Assembly (NCBI RefSeq): GCF_000968375.1
Contig: NZ_CP009933.1
Coordinates: 4,340,001-4,404,000 of the forward strand
Length of the DNA: 64,000 nucleotides
From: Clostridium scatologenes
Lineage (GTDB): Bacteria > Bacillota > Clostridia > Clostridiales > Clostridiaceae
Direction: 5' to 3'
Position 1 is the first letter of the stretch. Every line of letters starts with the position of its first letter. The notes under the pieces were generated by a model, which was not told the DNA's origin, did not search any database, and was given only the letters and a program-made list of their open reading frames with translations. The position numbers and the translations under genes are program-made. This document shows, in pieces, positions 47,707 through 56,192 of this stretch.

Positions 47707-48642
47707 TTATTTCACATTATAAAAAATTTTATGATCTCTCCACTTCCCATTAATAAACAAATATTTTTCGCTTACACCAAGTTCTTTAAATCCACAAGCT
47801 TTAAGTACTCTTTGTGATTTTTCGTTATCTAATAATGTAGATGCTTCTAATCTATGTAATCCCATTTCATTAAATGCATACTCACATACTAATCTTAAAG
47901 CTTCCTTCATGTATCCTTTACCCTGCTCATCCTCATCTATTGAATAACCTACAAATGCGCTTTTGAATACACCCATAACTATATTAGATATTTGTATTTT
48001 TCCTATAAGCTTTTTACTCTTATAAACACCAAAATTAACGCTATCTCCATTTAAAAACTGTTTATATGATTCAATTAAATTTCTTTTTTGTACAGGCAAT
48101 GTATAAAAATTATCCTCCCTATCAGGTTCAAAAGGTCTTAAATATTTTTTATTTTTCATGTAATATTTAAGCACATCCTCTGCATCATTAGGAGTTAGTA
48201 CTGAAACACTTATATTAATACCTTTTATATCTAATTCTCTACACCTGTGTCCATTCTTAAAAATGTCAAAATCAATTCCAAACAAAATTTCATCTTTATA
48301 TAAATTATTACTAATTATACTGTTAGAAATTACGCCTTCTAGCTTGAATCCTAGGTCTGTAAAGCTCATTATATTTATTTCTTCATCAGCCATAACATTA
48401 ACTTTATATACATTCATATTTCTAAATAGAGATCTTAAGAATGTTTCTAAAGACTCTTTTAATAACTCATAACTTGAACTGCCTGATTTATAAAATTTAA
48501 TTCTAAAACTACAATACTTATCTTTATTTGAAAGTTCAATAATGAATACCCTTCCTATAGTTATTCCATCTTTGTCTCTTATTATATATTCATTTGTACT
48601 TCCTTTTACTAAGTCTACAGTAACATACTGTTCCTTTAACAT
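47707..48642 (-). CDS. Two-domain GNAT acetyltransferase
   Basis: 311 aa from MLKEQYVTVDL (RBS AGGAGAGG). The C-terminal half (about 140-311) is a RimJ/RimL-type GNAT domain: NFGVYKSKKLIGKIQISNI, the acetyl-CoA loop DEDEQGKGYMKEAL, and LDNEKSQRVLKACGFKELG. The N-terminal half looks like a second, degenerate GNAT fold (GRVFIIEL..., FTDLGFKLEGV). RimJ/L proteins acetylate protein N-termini, but many paralogues modify small molecules; substrate unknown. Stands alone between rRNA operon 3 and a divergent methyltransferase. Confidence 0.88.
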   Translation of the reverse strand: MLKEQYVTVDLVKGSTNEYIIRDKDGITIGRVFIIELSNKDKYCSFRIKFYKSGSSSYELLKESLETFLRSLFRNMNVYKVNVMADEEINIMSFTDLGFKLEGVISNSIISNNLYKDEILFGIDFDIFKNGHRCRELDIKGINISVSVLTPNDAEDVLKYYMKNKKYLRPFEPDREDNFYTLPVQKRNLIESYKQFLNGDSVNFGVYKSKKLIGKIQISNIVMGVFKSAFVGYSIDEDEQGKGYMKEALRLVCEYAFNEMGLHRLEASTLLDNEKSQRVLKACGFKELGVSEKYLFINGKWRDHKIFYNVK

Positions 48643-48808
48643 ATTAACCTCTCCTAATTTAAGCCTGCACTTTTTCATATTTTATATTTATATAAATTAC
48701 AAATAATATTATAACATATAATATTAAGTTAAAAATATTGATAATTAGCATTTATATGTTTATATTATTTATATGATTTAATATAGAAGAGTTAAGGATG
48801 TGTTTTTT

Positions 48809-49969
48809 ATGAATAAGCAAAATGTAGCTAAATTAAACTTATTTTTAATAGGATTAAGCAGTAGATTCAGTGAAAATAGAAATATATTTAAAAGTATAAA
48901 AGTGATCTATAAAGCAGGTTTAAAAAACTTCAATGGCATAGGAAAATATGATAATGGAAACATTAAATTCAATTTTAATGGCACTACTAATTCAATATCA
49001 ATAAATGAGTTAATAGATATTGTTTGTAATGAAGCTTTAAATTATGATAGTTTAACTTTAACCTATAGTGAAAGAGGAACCGACATATTAATAGAAGCTG
49101 ATAACACAAATGTAAAAATGAAAAACATAGATGTAAAGGATGAACCTTCTAATGAATTTAATGAAACTTCAACTTTATTAAATAGAAATTATTACATAAA
49201 AGTTGGAAGTGCTGATGCTCTGTTAAAGGAGATTGGTATTATGTCCAGCCAAGGTAAAATAAAAAACGATAAAATAAGAAAATACAATCAAATAGATCAT
49301 TATGTAGAACTATTTGATGAAATGCTAGCTAAATTACCTAGAAACAAAGTTTTAAACATACTTGACTGTGGATGTGGTAAATCTTATCTAAGCTTTGTAT
49401 TAAACTATTACTTAACAGAAGTAAGAAAAATAAAATGCCACTTTATAGGGCTTGACTATAAAGAAGGCGTAATAGAAACCTCTAAAAAAATGGCTAATAA
49501 TTTAGGTTATAGAAATATGGATTTTTATGCCATAGACATTAAAGATTATGTACCAAAAAATAAAATAAATATAGTTATGTCCCTTCATGCATGTGATACT
49601 GCTACGGATATGGCTTTGGCTACTGGAATAAAATTGGATTCTGATGCCATAATTGCAGTTCCCTGCTGTCAAAAAGAGTTTCTAAGTCAATATAAATACG
49701 AACCTTTTAAAAATATATTAAAATACGGTGTATTAAAATCTAGAATGGCTGATATTTTGACTGATGGTATGAGATCTTTAATGCTTGAAGCTAAGGGTTA
49801 TGACGTTTCTGTAGTGGAATATATTTCTCCACTTGAAACACCTAAAAATATTATGATAAGAGCATTGAAGACTAAAGAAGAAGATGAAGATTTAATGAGT
49901 GAATATTTTAATCTTATGTCAAGCTTAAATGTGTATCCTGCATTATATGGCTTTTTAAATGAATGCTAA
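48809..49969 (+). CDS. SAM-dependent methyltransferase, Methyltransf_32/METTL25-like
   Basis: 386 aa from MNKQNVAKLN, chosen for AAGGATG at proper spacing over an upstream GTG. The C-terminal half is a class I methyltransferase: VLNILDCGCGKSYLSF (SAM loop), FIGLDYKEGVI, IVMSLHACDTATDMAL and IAVPCCQKEF. The HACDTATD plus PCCQ combination is typical of a group that includes eukaryotic METTL25/GSTCD proteins, and is suggestive of RNA or protein substrates. The N-terminal 180 residues have no recognised motif. Single gene, convergent with serC. Confidence 0.85.
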   Translation: MNKQNVAKLNLFLIGLSSRFSENRNIFKSIKVIYKAGLKNFNGIGKYDNGNIKFNFNGTTNSISINELIDIVCNEALNYDSLTLTYSERGTDILIEADNTNVKMKNIDVKDEPSNEFNETSTLLNRNYYIKVGSADALLKEIGIMSSQGKIKNDKIRKYNQIDHYVELFDEMLAKLPRNKVLNILDCGCGKSYLSFVLNYYLTEVRKIKCHFIGLDYKEGVIETSKKMANNLGYRNMDFYAIDIKDYVPKNKINIVMSLHACDTATDMALATGIKLDSDAIIAVPCCQKEFLSQYKYEPFKNILKYGVLKSRMADILTDGMRSLMLEAKGYDVSVVEYISPLETPKNIMIRALKTKEEDEDLMSEYFNLMSSLNVYPALYGFLNEC

Positions 49970-49972
49970 AAA

Positions 49973-50001
49973 TAAAAAGGGGTAAACTTTACCCCTTTTA
50001 C
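49973..50001. terminator. Bidirectional terminator between methyltransferase and serC
   Basis: AAAAGGGGTAAA / TTTACCCCTTTT hairpin shared by the two convergent genes. Confidence 0.88.
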
Positions 50002-50010
50002 AAAACTGGC

Positions 50011-51093
50011 CTATTTATTTTCTTCTTCAAATTTCTTCATAAATTCTACTAAAGCTTTAACACCTTCTATTGACATAGCATTATATATACTTGCTCTCAT
50101 ACCACCAACAGTTCTGTGTCCCTTTAAGTTATCAAATCCAGCTGCTTTAGCTTCTTTTACAAATTTAGCATCTAATTCAGCTGAATCAGTTACGAAAGGT
50201 ACATTCATTAATGAACGGTCTTTCTTTTCAACTGTTCCCTTGAACATATTGCTTGAATCAAGATAATTATATAATATAGTAGCTTTTTCTTCATTTCTCT
50301 TCTTCATTGCTTCTAAGCCACCTAATTTTTGAACAAGCTTAAATACCTTACCACATATGTATATTCCATATGCTGGTGGTGTATTATACAATGACTTATT
50401 ATCTGCATGAATTTTATATCTAAGAACAGTTGGAGTACCTGGTAATACCTCATCTGTAAGTAAATCTTCACGAATTATTACTACAACAACTCCTGCTGGT
50501 CCTATATTTTTTTGAACTCCAGCAAAAATAAGTCCGTACTTAGTTACATCTACAGGCTCTGATAGTATATCTGAAGACATGTCAGCTACTAATATTTTAT
50601 CACCTGTTTCTGGTATATCATTATATTTAAGTCCATGTACTGTTTCATTATGGCATATATAAACATAATCTGCATCATCAGAAATCTTTAAATTCTTTAA
50701 ATCTGGTACATACGTAAAATTCTTATCTTCTGAAGAAGCTATAACATTAACCTTTCCATATATTTTTGCTTCTGCTATTGCTTTTTTAGACCATTGACCT
50801 GTTTTAATGTAGTCAGCAACTTTATTTTTCATTAAGTTCATAGGAATCATTGCAAATTGCTGAGATCCTCCCCCTTGTAAAAACAATACCTTGTAATTAT
50901 CTGGAATGTTCATTATTTCTCTTAATGTTTTTTCTGCATCACCAATTATTTCCTCAAAAGCCTTAGAACGATGGCTCATCTCCATAACTGACATACCAGT
51001 TCCTTTATAATCCAACATTTCTGCTGCTGCTTCTTTAAGCACTTCCTCTGGTAATGTAGCTGGTCCTGCTGCAAAATTATATACTCTTGACAT
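50011..51093 (-). CDS. serC: Phosphoserine aminotransferase
   Basis: 360 aa, full length. Second step of serine synthesis: 3-phosphohydroxypyruvate plus glutamate to phosphoserine. Start RVYNFAAGPATLPEEVL is the family signature, FLQGGGSQQFAMIPMNL binds the cofactor phosphate, and VQKNIGPAGV holds the Schiff-base lysine; GGMRASIYNA is at the C-terminus. ATG with AAGGGGG upstream. Last gene of serA-DUF1015-serC, 18 bases after DUF1015, and so under the T-box control upstream of serA. Confidence 0.97.
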   Translation of the reverse strand: MSRVYNFAAGPATLPEEVLKEAAAEMLDYKGTGMSVMEMSHRSKAFEEIIGDAEKTLREIMNIPDNYKVLFLQGGGSQQFAMIPMNLMKNKVADYIKTGQWSKKAIAEAKIYGKVNVIASSEDKNFTYVPDLKNLKISDDADYVYICHNETVHGLKYNDIPETGDKILVADMSSDILSEPVDVTKYGLIFAGVQKNIGPAGVVVVIIREDLLTDEVLPGTPTVLRYKIHADNKSLYNTPPAYGIYICGKVFKLVQKLGGLEAMKKRNEEKATILYNYLDSSNMFKGTVEKKDRSLMNVPFVTDSAELDAKFVKEAKAAGFDNLKGHRTVGGMRASIYNAMSIEGVKALVEFMKKFEEENK

Positions 51094-51111
51094 TTTAAAA
51101 AGCCCCCTTGT

Positions 51112-52362
51112 TTATTTTAACTTATGAATAAATATTCCACTTCTTAATTTAGGTTCAAACCAAGTTGATTTTGGAGGCATAACCTCCCCTGCATCTGCAA
51201 CATCTAGTAATTCTTCCATTGAAGGTGGATACATAGAAAAAGCTACTCCTTCATCTTGTTGTTCTGCTACTCTTCGCTCTAACTCTTTAAGTCCTCTAAT
51301 ACCACCTACGAAATCTATTCTATCATCCGTTCTAGGATCTTTAATTCCTAAAATTGGTTTTAACAAATTTTCTTGAAGAATAGATACATCTAATCTCTTA
51401 ACAATATCTTGATCATTATAAGTCCCTTCTTTAGCTTCAAGTTTATACCATTTTCCATCAAGATACATTCCATAAGTATGCTTACAATCTGGTTTATATG
51501 GTTCTTCTTTTTCATACATACTTATATTAAATTTTTCTAAAACTTTATCCATGAATTCTTCATTAGAAAAACCATTAAGTTCTTTAACAACTCTGTTATA
51601 ATCCATTATATTTAAATCAGAATCTGGGAAAAGTACTGATAAAAAGAAATTAAATTCTTCGTCACCTTTATAATTTGGATTTTCTTCTCTTCTTTTTATT
51701 CCAACCTTTATAGCTGATGCTGCTCTATGATGACCATCTGCTATATATAAATTATCTATATTCTTAAAAAGGCCAGATATATTGTTAATAGCATTATTAT
51801 CATTTACAGTCCATACTATATGTTCTACTCCATCTTCTGCTACAAATTTATATAAAGGTTCTTTTTGAGTCCATGTATTTATTATGTTATTAACTTCATT
51901 CTTATATCTATAAGTTAAAAAAATTGGACCTGTATTTGCATCACAAGTATTTACATGGTTAATTCTATCATTTTCTTTATCTTGTCTAGTATGTTCATGT
52001 TTCTTCACTACATTATTTATATAATCATCTATAGAAACACAGCCTACTATACCAGTTTGTGCTTCTCCATTCATTATAAGTCTATAAATGTAAAAACATG
52101 CTTGTTCGTCTTGTACAAATATTCCTTTATCGATCATACCATTCAAGTTTTCTTTTGCTTTTTCATATACCTTTTCATCATAAGCATTTGTGCTATCTGG
52201 TAAGTCAATTTCTGCCCTATCTATGTGTAAAAAAGAATATTCATTACCTTCCACCATTTTCTTTGCCTCTTCCCTATTCATAACATCATAAGGAAGGGCA
52301 GCAACCCTAGCCACTAGTTCTTTAGTAGGTCTTACTGATTTAAACGGGTTTAAAACTGCCAT
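51112..52362 (-). CDS. DUF1015 family protein in the serine operon
   Basis: 416 aa, soluble. Recognised by RPTKELVARVAALPYDVMN at the N-terminus, HEHTRQDKENDR, and YIADGHHRAASA in the middle. The GHHR motif recalls the nucleotide-binding box of the ParB/sulfiredoxin superfamily, which includes ADP-dependent serine kinases. It lies between serA and serC with 18-base gaps, a linkage often seen in clostridia and archaea, and no serB is present, so a role in phosphoserine or serine handling is an attractive inference; direct function is not established. ATG with GAGGAGAG upstream. Confidence 0.88.
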   Translation of the reverse strand: MAVLNPFKSVRPTKELVARVAALPYDVMNREEAKKMVEGNEYSFLHIDRAEIDLPDSTNAYDEKVYEKAKENLNGMIDKGIFVQDEQACFYIYRLIMNGEAQTGIVGCVSIDDYINNVVKKHEHTRQDKENDRINHVNTCDANTGPIFLTYRYKNEVNNIINTWTQKEPLYKFVAEDGVEHIVWTVNDNNAINNISGLFKNIDNLYIADGHHRAASAIKVGIKRREENPNYKGDEEFNFFLSVLFPDSDLNIMDYNRVVKELNGFSNEEFMDKVLEKFNISMYEKEEPYKPDCKHTYGMYLDGKWYKLEAKEGTYNDQDIVKRLDVSILQENLLKPILGIKDPRTDDRIDFVGGIRGLKELERRVAEQQDEGVAFSMYPPSMEELLDVADAGEVMPPKSTWFEPKLRSGIFIHKLK

Positions 52363-52380
52363 TTTACTTCTCTCCTCTCT

Positions 52381-53310
52381 TTATGCATTAACAGCATTAG
52401 CGTATTCAAAAGTTTCTTCAATTATATTTACTATTTCATTTCCTATTCTTTCCTGAGCTTCTTCTGTTGATCCACCTATATGAGGAGTTGCACAAACTCT
52501 AGGATTATTAATTAATTCTGGATTTGGATTTGGTTCATTTTCAAATACATCAATTCCAGCTCCTGCTACTTTTCCACAATTTAAAGCTTCAACTAAAGCA
52601 TTTTCATTAACAACTCCACCTCTAGCACAGTTTATCAAATATACTCCATCCTTCATTAGCTTAAATTCTTTTTCTCCTATAACAGCACCGTCTTCTTTAT
52701 TAAATGGAACATGAATTGATATAAAATTTGCTTTTTTCAATAAATTTTCTAAAGTGCAGAATTGATATTTATCATATCCTTTTGCTTTGCCTAATTTATC
52801 TGTATAAATTACTTTCATTCCTAAAGCTTCTGCTCTTTTAGCAACTTCTTTAGCTATTCTTCCAAATCCTATAAGACCTAATGTTTTACCAAATAACTCA
52901 ACACCTTTATACTTTTTCTTCTCCCATTTTCCATCTCTCATTGTAATGTTAGATATATTTATATATCTTGTTAAAGCAAACATGTGTCCAATAGCTAATT
53001 CTGCCACTGATGCACTGCTTGCATTAGGTGTATTTCTAACTTCGATGCCATTTTCTCTAGCATATTCTACATCAATATTATCTACTCCAACGCCACCACG
53101 AATTATTAACTTTAACTCCCCATTTTTAGCTTCATCTATTAATGGCTTTCTCGCCTTAGTTGCTGATCTTACCACCATTACATCAAAATCTTTTACCTTT
53201 TCTTTAAGTTCATCTTCTTCATAATGTTTATCTACAACTTCAAAACCATCATTCTTTAATTTTTCTATAGCATCCTTTTCCATTCCATCACAAACTAATA
53301 TTTTTATCAT
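52381..53310 (-). CDS. serA: D-3-phosphoglycerate dehydrogenase
   Basis: 309 aa from MIKILVCDGMEKDA (RBS AAGGGGG). First step of serine synthesis, oxidising 3-phosphoglycerate with NAD+. NAD-binding GLIGFGRIAKEVAKRA, the catalytic Arg in NCARGGVVNE, Glu in DVFENEP and His in TPHIGGSTEEAQ are visible. It is the short form, ending soon after the catalytic domain, with no ACT regulatory domain, so feedback control by serine is unlikely to be allosteric; regulation appears to be by the two T-boxes upstream. Confidence 0.96.
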   Translation of the reverse strand: MIKILVCDGMEKDAIEKLKNDGFEVVDKHYEEDELKEKVKDFDVMVVRSATKARKPLIDEAKNGELKLIIRGGVGVDNIDVEYARENGIEVRNTPNASSASVAELAIGHMFALTRYINISNITMRDGKWEKKKYKGVELFGKTLGLIGFGRIAKEVAKRAEALGMKVIYTDKLGKAKGYDKYQFCTLENLLKKANFISIHVPFNKEDGAVIGEKEFKLMKDGVYLINCARGGVVNENALVEALNCGKVAGAGIDVFENEPNPNPELINNPRVCATPHIGGSTEEAQERIGNEIVNIIEETFEYANAVNA

Positions 53311-53373
53311 TATTAAGAGCCCCCTTCTATTCATTCCTAAATTTTAATATTTTATCTACATCTTGATTTATTC

Positions 53374-53409
53374 CTACATACCATAGTATGAATAATTATT
53401 TATACACAT
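53374..53409 (-). CDS. Possible 11-residue leader peptide upstream of serA
   Basis: Mini-ORF reading MCINNYSYYGM then TAG, with a perfect GGAGG six bases before its ATG, ending 63 bases upstream of the serA start and lying between T-box copy 1 and serA. It contains a single Ser codon, so classic attenuation by serine starvation is not obvious. Short ORFs with good RBS can be chance; kept because spacing is ideal. Confidence 0.35.
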   Translation of the reverse strand: MCINNYSYYGM

Positions 53410-53496
53410 TTAATACCTCCAAACATAATTTATAAATGTACAGCAGTAAAGCGTTACACATGCAAAGTTGTACACCGCCGTAGTACATATAGTAAA

Positions 53497-53720
53497 TAAA
53501 AAAAGCCAATCCATCCACATAGGGACGATTGACTCGCGTTGCCACCCTTATTAGCCACATAATTAAATATATGACTCACTCACTTAAAAATAACGATTTT
53601 AACCGTATTACTCATCGTAATAATCCTCCAAGGCGGATTCACAAAAGTATAATTATCAGTTCTCACCATCCACTGACTCTCTTAAATTTACTTTATGTTA
53701 CTATTCTCTTCATAGGATAT
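53497..53720 (-). ncRNA. Ser T-box riboswitch, copy 1 (serA-proximal)
   Basis: Complete T-box leader. Minus-strand features: stem I with the AGAGAGTCAGTGGGTGG-type distal part, specifier region GTGAATCCGCC with codon TCC (Ser) at 53635-53637, the T-box GGGTGGCAACGCGAGTC (53531-53547) and a terminator hairpin GACGATTGACTC/CCAATCCATC-type ending in seven T. The base after TGG in the T-box is C, matching a G discriminator, as in tRNA-Ser. Uncharged tRNA-Ser stabilises the antiterminator. Confidence 0.93.
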
Positions 53721-53740
53721 ATTAAATTTTAATTAGCTAT

Positions 53741-53965
53741 AAAAAAAGAGCCAATCCATCCCACACTAGGGACGATTGACTCGCGTTGCCACCCTCATTA
53801 GCCACACAATTAAATGCATGACTCACTCACTTGAAATAACGGTTTTAGCCGTATTACTCATCGTAATAATCCTCCAAGGCGGATTCACAAAAGTACAATT
53901 ATCAGTTCTCACCACCCACTGACTCTCTTAAATTTACTTTATGTTACTATTCTCTTCATAGGATA
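53741..53965 (-). ncRNA. Ser T-box riboswitch, copy 2 (promoter-proximal)
   Basis: Near-duplicate of copy 1, 246-247 bases away, with the same specifier TCC (53881-53883), T-box (53778-53794) and terminator with a T-run at 53741-53747. It is transcribed first. Both must be antiterminated for serA-DUF1015-serC to be expressed, which should make the response to uncharged tRNA-Ser steeper. Confidence 0.93.
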
Positions 53966-53996
53966 AATTTATTTTTTTCTTAACTGCTTGTTTTTT

Positions 53997-54025
53997 ATTA
54001 TAGTTATATTATTATACTTTGTCAA
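53997..54025 (-). promoter_or_regulatory. Promoter of the serA-DUF1015-serC operon
   Basis: Exact TTGACA (complement of 54020-54025), 17-base spacer, exact TATAAT (53997-54002), about 30 bases before T-box copy 2. Confidence 0.85.
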
Positions 54026-54077
54026 TATATATTTTGAAATTTTTTTATTTAATTTATTAACAATCTTTTCATTTAAC

Positions 54078-54263
54078 CTAATTAACTTTTATCATTTTAT
54101 CAATTTTATCAAATAACTTTTTATCACAAGTGCCATTATTATAATTAATGCAGTAGTTACAATTTTGAGACATATAACTCATATTTGTAATATTTACATA
54201 ATCTTTAGGTTCATATTCTTCACAATTTTGTGCTACTAACATTTTATCTTCCAAAGAAATCAT
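54078..54263 (-). CDS. Small Cys-containing hypothetical protein, 61 aa
   Basis: Starts MISLEDKMLV at an ATG with GGAGAG seven bases upstream. Acidic N-terminus, then CNYCINYNNGTC, three close cysteines suggestive of a metal site, and a Lys/Asp-rich end. Similar-sized Cys-cluster proteins are frequent in clostridia, but I recognise no named family. It lies downstream of another small Cys-rich gene and the broken EFR1 gene on the same strand, with a hairpin between. Confidence 0.6.
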   Translation of the reverse strand: MISLEDKMLVAQNCEEYEPKDYVNITNMSYMSQNCNYCINYNNGTCDKKLFDKIDKMIKVN

Positions 54264-54379
54264 AGTTTCACTCTCCAAAATAATAATATCATTTTGCAAA
54301 TCAAAGTTACCATAACAATATTATTACCATTATAAAAAATAAAATTACTAAAAATAAAAAATAATTAAAATTTCTTAAA

Positions 54380-54420
54380 TAAAAAAGCTTCTATAAAAAA
54401 TAATTTTATAAAAGCTCTTT
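54380..54420 (-). terminator. Hairpin after the small Cys-rich gene
   Basis: Inverted repeat AAAAAGCTTCTATAAAA / TTTTATAAAAGCTCTTT just beyond the stop at 54423; likely terminator. Confidence 0.55.
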
Positions 54421-54422
54421 CT

Positions 54423-54578
54423 TTAATTTAAAATTGATTCTGTTTCAGTACAATACCTAGTAATTAAACACTTTCCTAAACTTCTTGGACATCTTCTACA
54501 TATGCAATCTTCAGCTTTTCCTTGGCATTGTTTACCAAAATCAGGACATACACTACAATTTTTACCCACTATTGTCAT
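54423..54578 (-). CDS. Small Cys-rich protein, 51 aa, coupled to the ferredoxin gene
   Basis: MTIVGKNCSVCPDFGKQCQG is the N-terminus; eight cysteines in total (C8, C11, C18, C25, C27, C30, C37, C43), with CxxC and CxCxxC patterns, point to zinc or Fe-S binding. Its ATG overlaps the preceding stop (ATGA), with AGGGGG upstream inside the EFR1 reading frame, indicating translational coupling to the flavodoxin-ferredoxin gene. No family recognised. A redox role is inferred from the neighbour only. Confidence 0.6.
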   Translation of the reverse strand: MTIVGKNCSVCPDFGKQCQGKAEDCICRRCPRSLGKCLITRYCTETESILN

Positions 54579-55350
54579 TTAATTACCCCCTTAATCCTAT
54601 CTTTTTGTACTTGTTTTATTTTTTTTCCTTTGTATCTTATAGCATTTACAGGACATACATAAATACATCTTAAACATAACATGCATTTGCTATGAAAAAC
54701 TGCTTTTCCATCTTCAAATGTTATATTACCATTGGGGCAATTTGTAAGACAAATACCGCATTTAGTACATTCTGATGTAGCCGTAATATTTTTCGAAATT
54801 TTAGGAATCATCCTTCTAAAAAAATTCCCACATGTTTTTCCTAACTTTATTCTTATTAAAGAATTTTCTTTTTTTAATTTATTATTTTTTATAAAATTTT
54901 CAACTATAGTTTTCACCTTGCATTCTGCATTATATAAAATTTTATCATATTCATTAATGTTAGGCTGTTTATTTAATAAAAATAACAATTATTAGGCATC
55001 TTTATACATTCTTCAATAAAAATATTGTATCCCTTATTTTTCAATTTTTTTGCCATTATAGCTGGTGCTGATGATGATTTTCCACCTTGAGTAGCATATA
55101 TAATTGTTTTTAAATTCCTTATACATTTAGGAAGCTTATTTAGAAAATTATCTACTATTTTCGGCTCCATCTCAGCATAAACAGGAGAGCCTATTATTAA
55201 AAAATCAAATTGGTTAAGCTTAATCTCTTCAACTTTTTCAATATTCAATAATTCTAAATCTATTTTATTATTTCTAAAATATTTTTTTAATATATCTGCT
55301 ACCCACTTGGTATTACCTGTACCACTAAAATAATATAATAAACCTTTCAT
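54575..55350 (-). pseudogene. EFR1-type flavodoxin-ferredoxin fusion, broken by a frameshift
   Basis: The N-terminal part (from MKGLLYYFSGTGNTKW, RBS TGGAG) is a flavodoxin domain with the FMN-phosphate loop SGTGNTKW. The C-terminal part carries two [4Fe-4S] motifs, CTKCGICLTNCP and CMLCLRCIYVCP. They sit in different frames. Adding one base to the run of five A at 54978-54982 joins them as NNCYFLLNKQPN, restoring a protein of about 258 aa, the usual EFR1 length. Members are thought to shuttle electrons; here the gene is disrupted, by mutation or sequencing error. Confidence 0.82.
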
Positions 55351-55409
55351 ATTAAAACTCCACATGTTTACTTTTTATAAATAATTTATCTATTTAAATA
55401 ATAATTTTT

Positions 55410-56096
55410 CTATTCACCATTTTGTTCACTAGCATATTTTTCCCTATAGCTAACCATTATCTTACTCAATATTTCCGCTGCCGTAGGAGGTGTAAACGTA
55501 ATAGCATTAGCACCAGCTTCAATAGTTTGTTTTATAGCTTCTTCTGTTGGTCCACCTGTTGCTATTATAGGAAACTCAGGGTATCGTTGACGTATCTTTT
55601 TTACAATATAAGCAGTTCTTTTTGCTCCCGATACATTTAAAATAGTAGCTCCTGATTCTATTCTTGCCGAAATATCTTCATATTCAGATACTACAGAGAC
55701 AACTATTGGTATATCTATAGTATCTTTCATCTGCATTATTACTTCATTGGGTGTAGGACTATTAACTACAACTCCCATAGCTCCTTTAAATTCAGCATCT
55801 AAGGCTAAATTTACCACTCTTTTACCTGTAGTAATTCCTCCACCTACACCACAGAAAACAGGAATATCAGTTGATAATACAATTGCTTCAGTTATCAATG
55901 GTTGAGGTGTAAATGGATATACTGCAATAACAGCATCTGCATTGGTATTTTTTATAACTGCAACATCCGTACTAAATAAAAATGATTTCAGTCTTTTACC
56001 AAAAATCCTTATCCCACTTGCTTCTCTAATAACACTAGGTACTTCAATCATATGTCTTCTTAATATACCTTTTATTTCAGGTATATATTTTGTCAT
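55410..56096 (-). CDS. TIM-barrel-like protein of unknown function
   Basis: 228 aa, starting MTKYIPEIKGILR behind GGAGGGG. Alternating beta/alpha pattern with Gly-rich turns (CGVGGGITTGKR near 80 and IATGGPTEEAIKQTIEAGANAITFTPPTAAEIL near 180-212) resembles a phosphate-binding TIM barrel such as those of the ThiE/NanE or dihydroorotate-dehydrogenase-like group. Some relatives are labelled simply as hydrolases. I do not assign a reaction. It stands between the EFR1 locus and the Nudix gene on the same strand with about 60-100 base gaps. Confidence 0.65.
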   Translation of the reverse strand: MTKYIPEIKGILRRHMIEVPSVIREASGIRIFGKRLKSFLFSTDVAVIKNTNADAVIAVYPFTPQPLITEAIVLSTDIPVFCGVGGGITTGKRVVNLALDAEFKGAMGVVVNSPTPNEVIMQMKDTIDIPIVVSVVSEYEDISARIESGATILNVSGAKRTAYIVKKIRQRYPEFPIIATGGPTEEAIKQTIEAGANAITFTPPTAAEILSKIMVSYREKYASEQNGE

Positions 56097-56192
56097 AGCA
56101 TCCCCTCCTTTTTCACACCATAAACTACTATTTATATCACATTATATTACCTTATATTAACATATAATTATTTACATATGCAAACTGCATAA

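Noticed and set aside
53497..53965. CRISPR or insertion-sequence repeat
   Set aside because: The duplicated blocks have specifier, T-box and terminator in the right order, so they are riboswitches; there are no spacers, transposase or terminal repeats.
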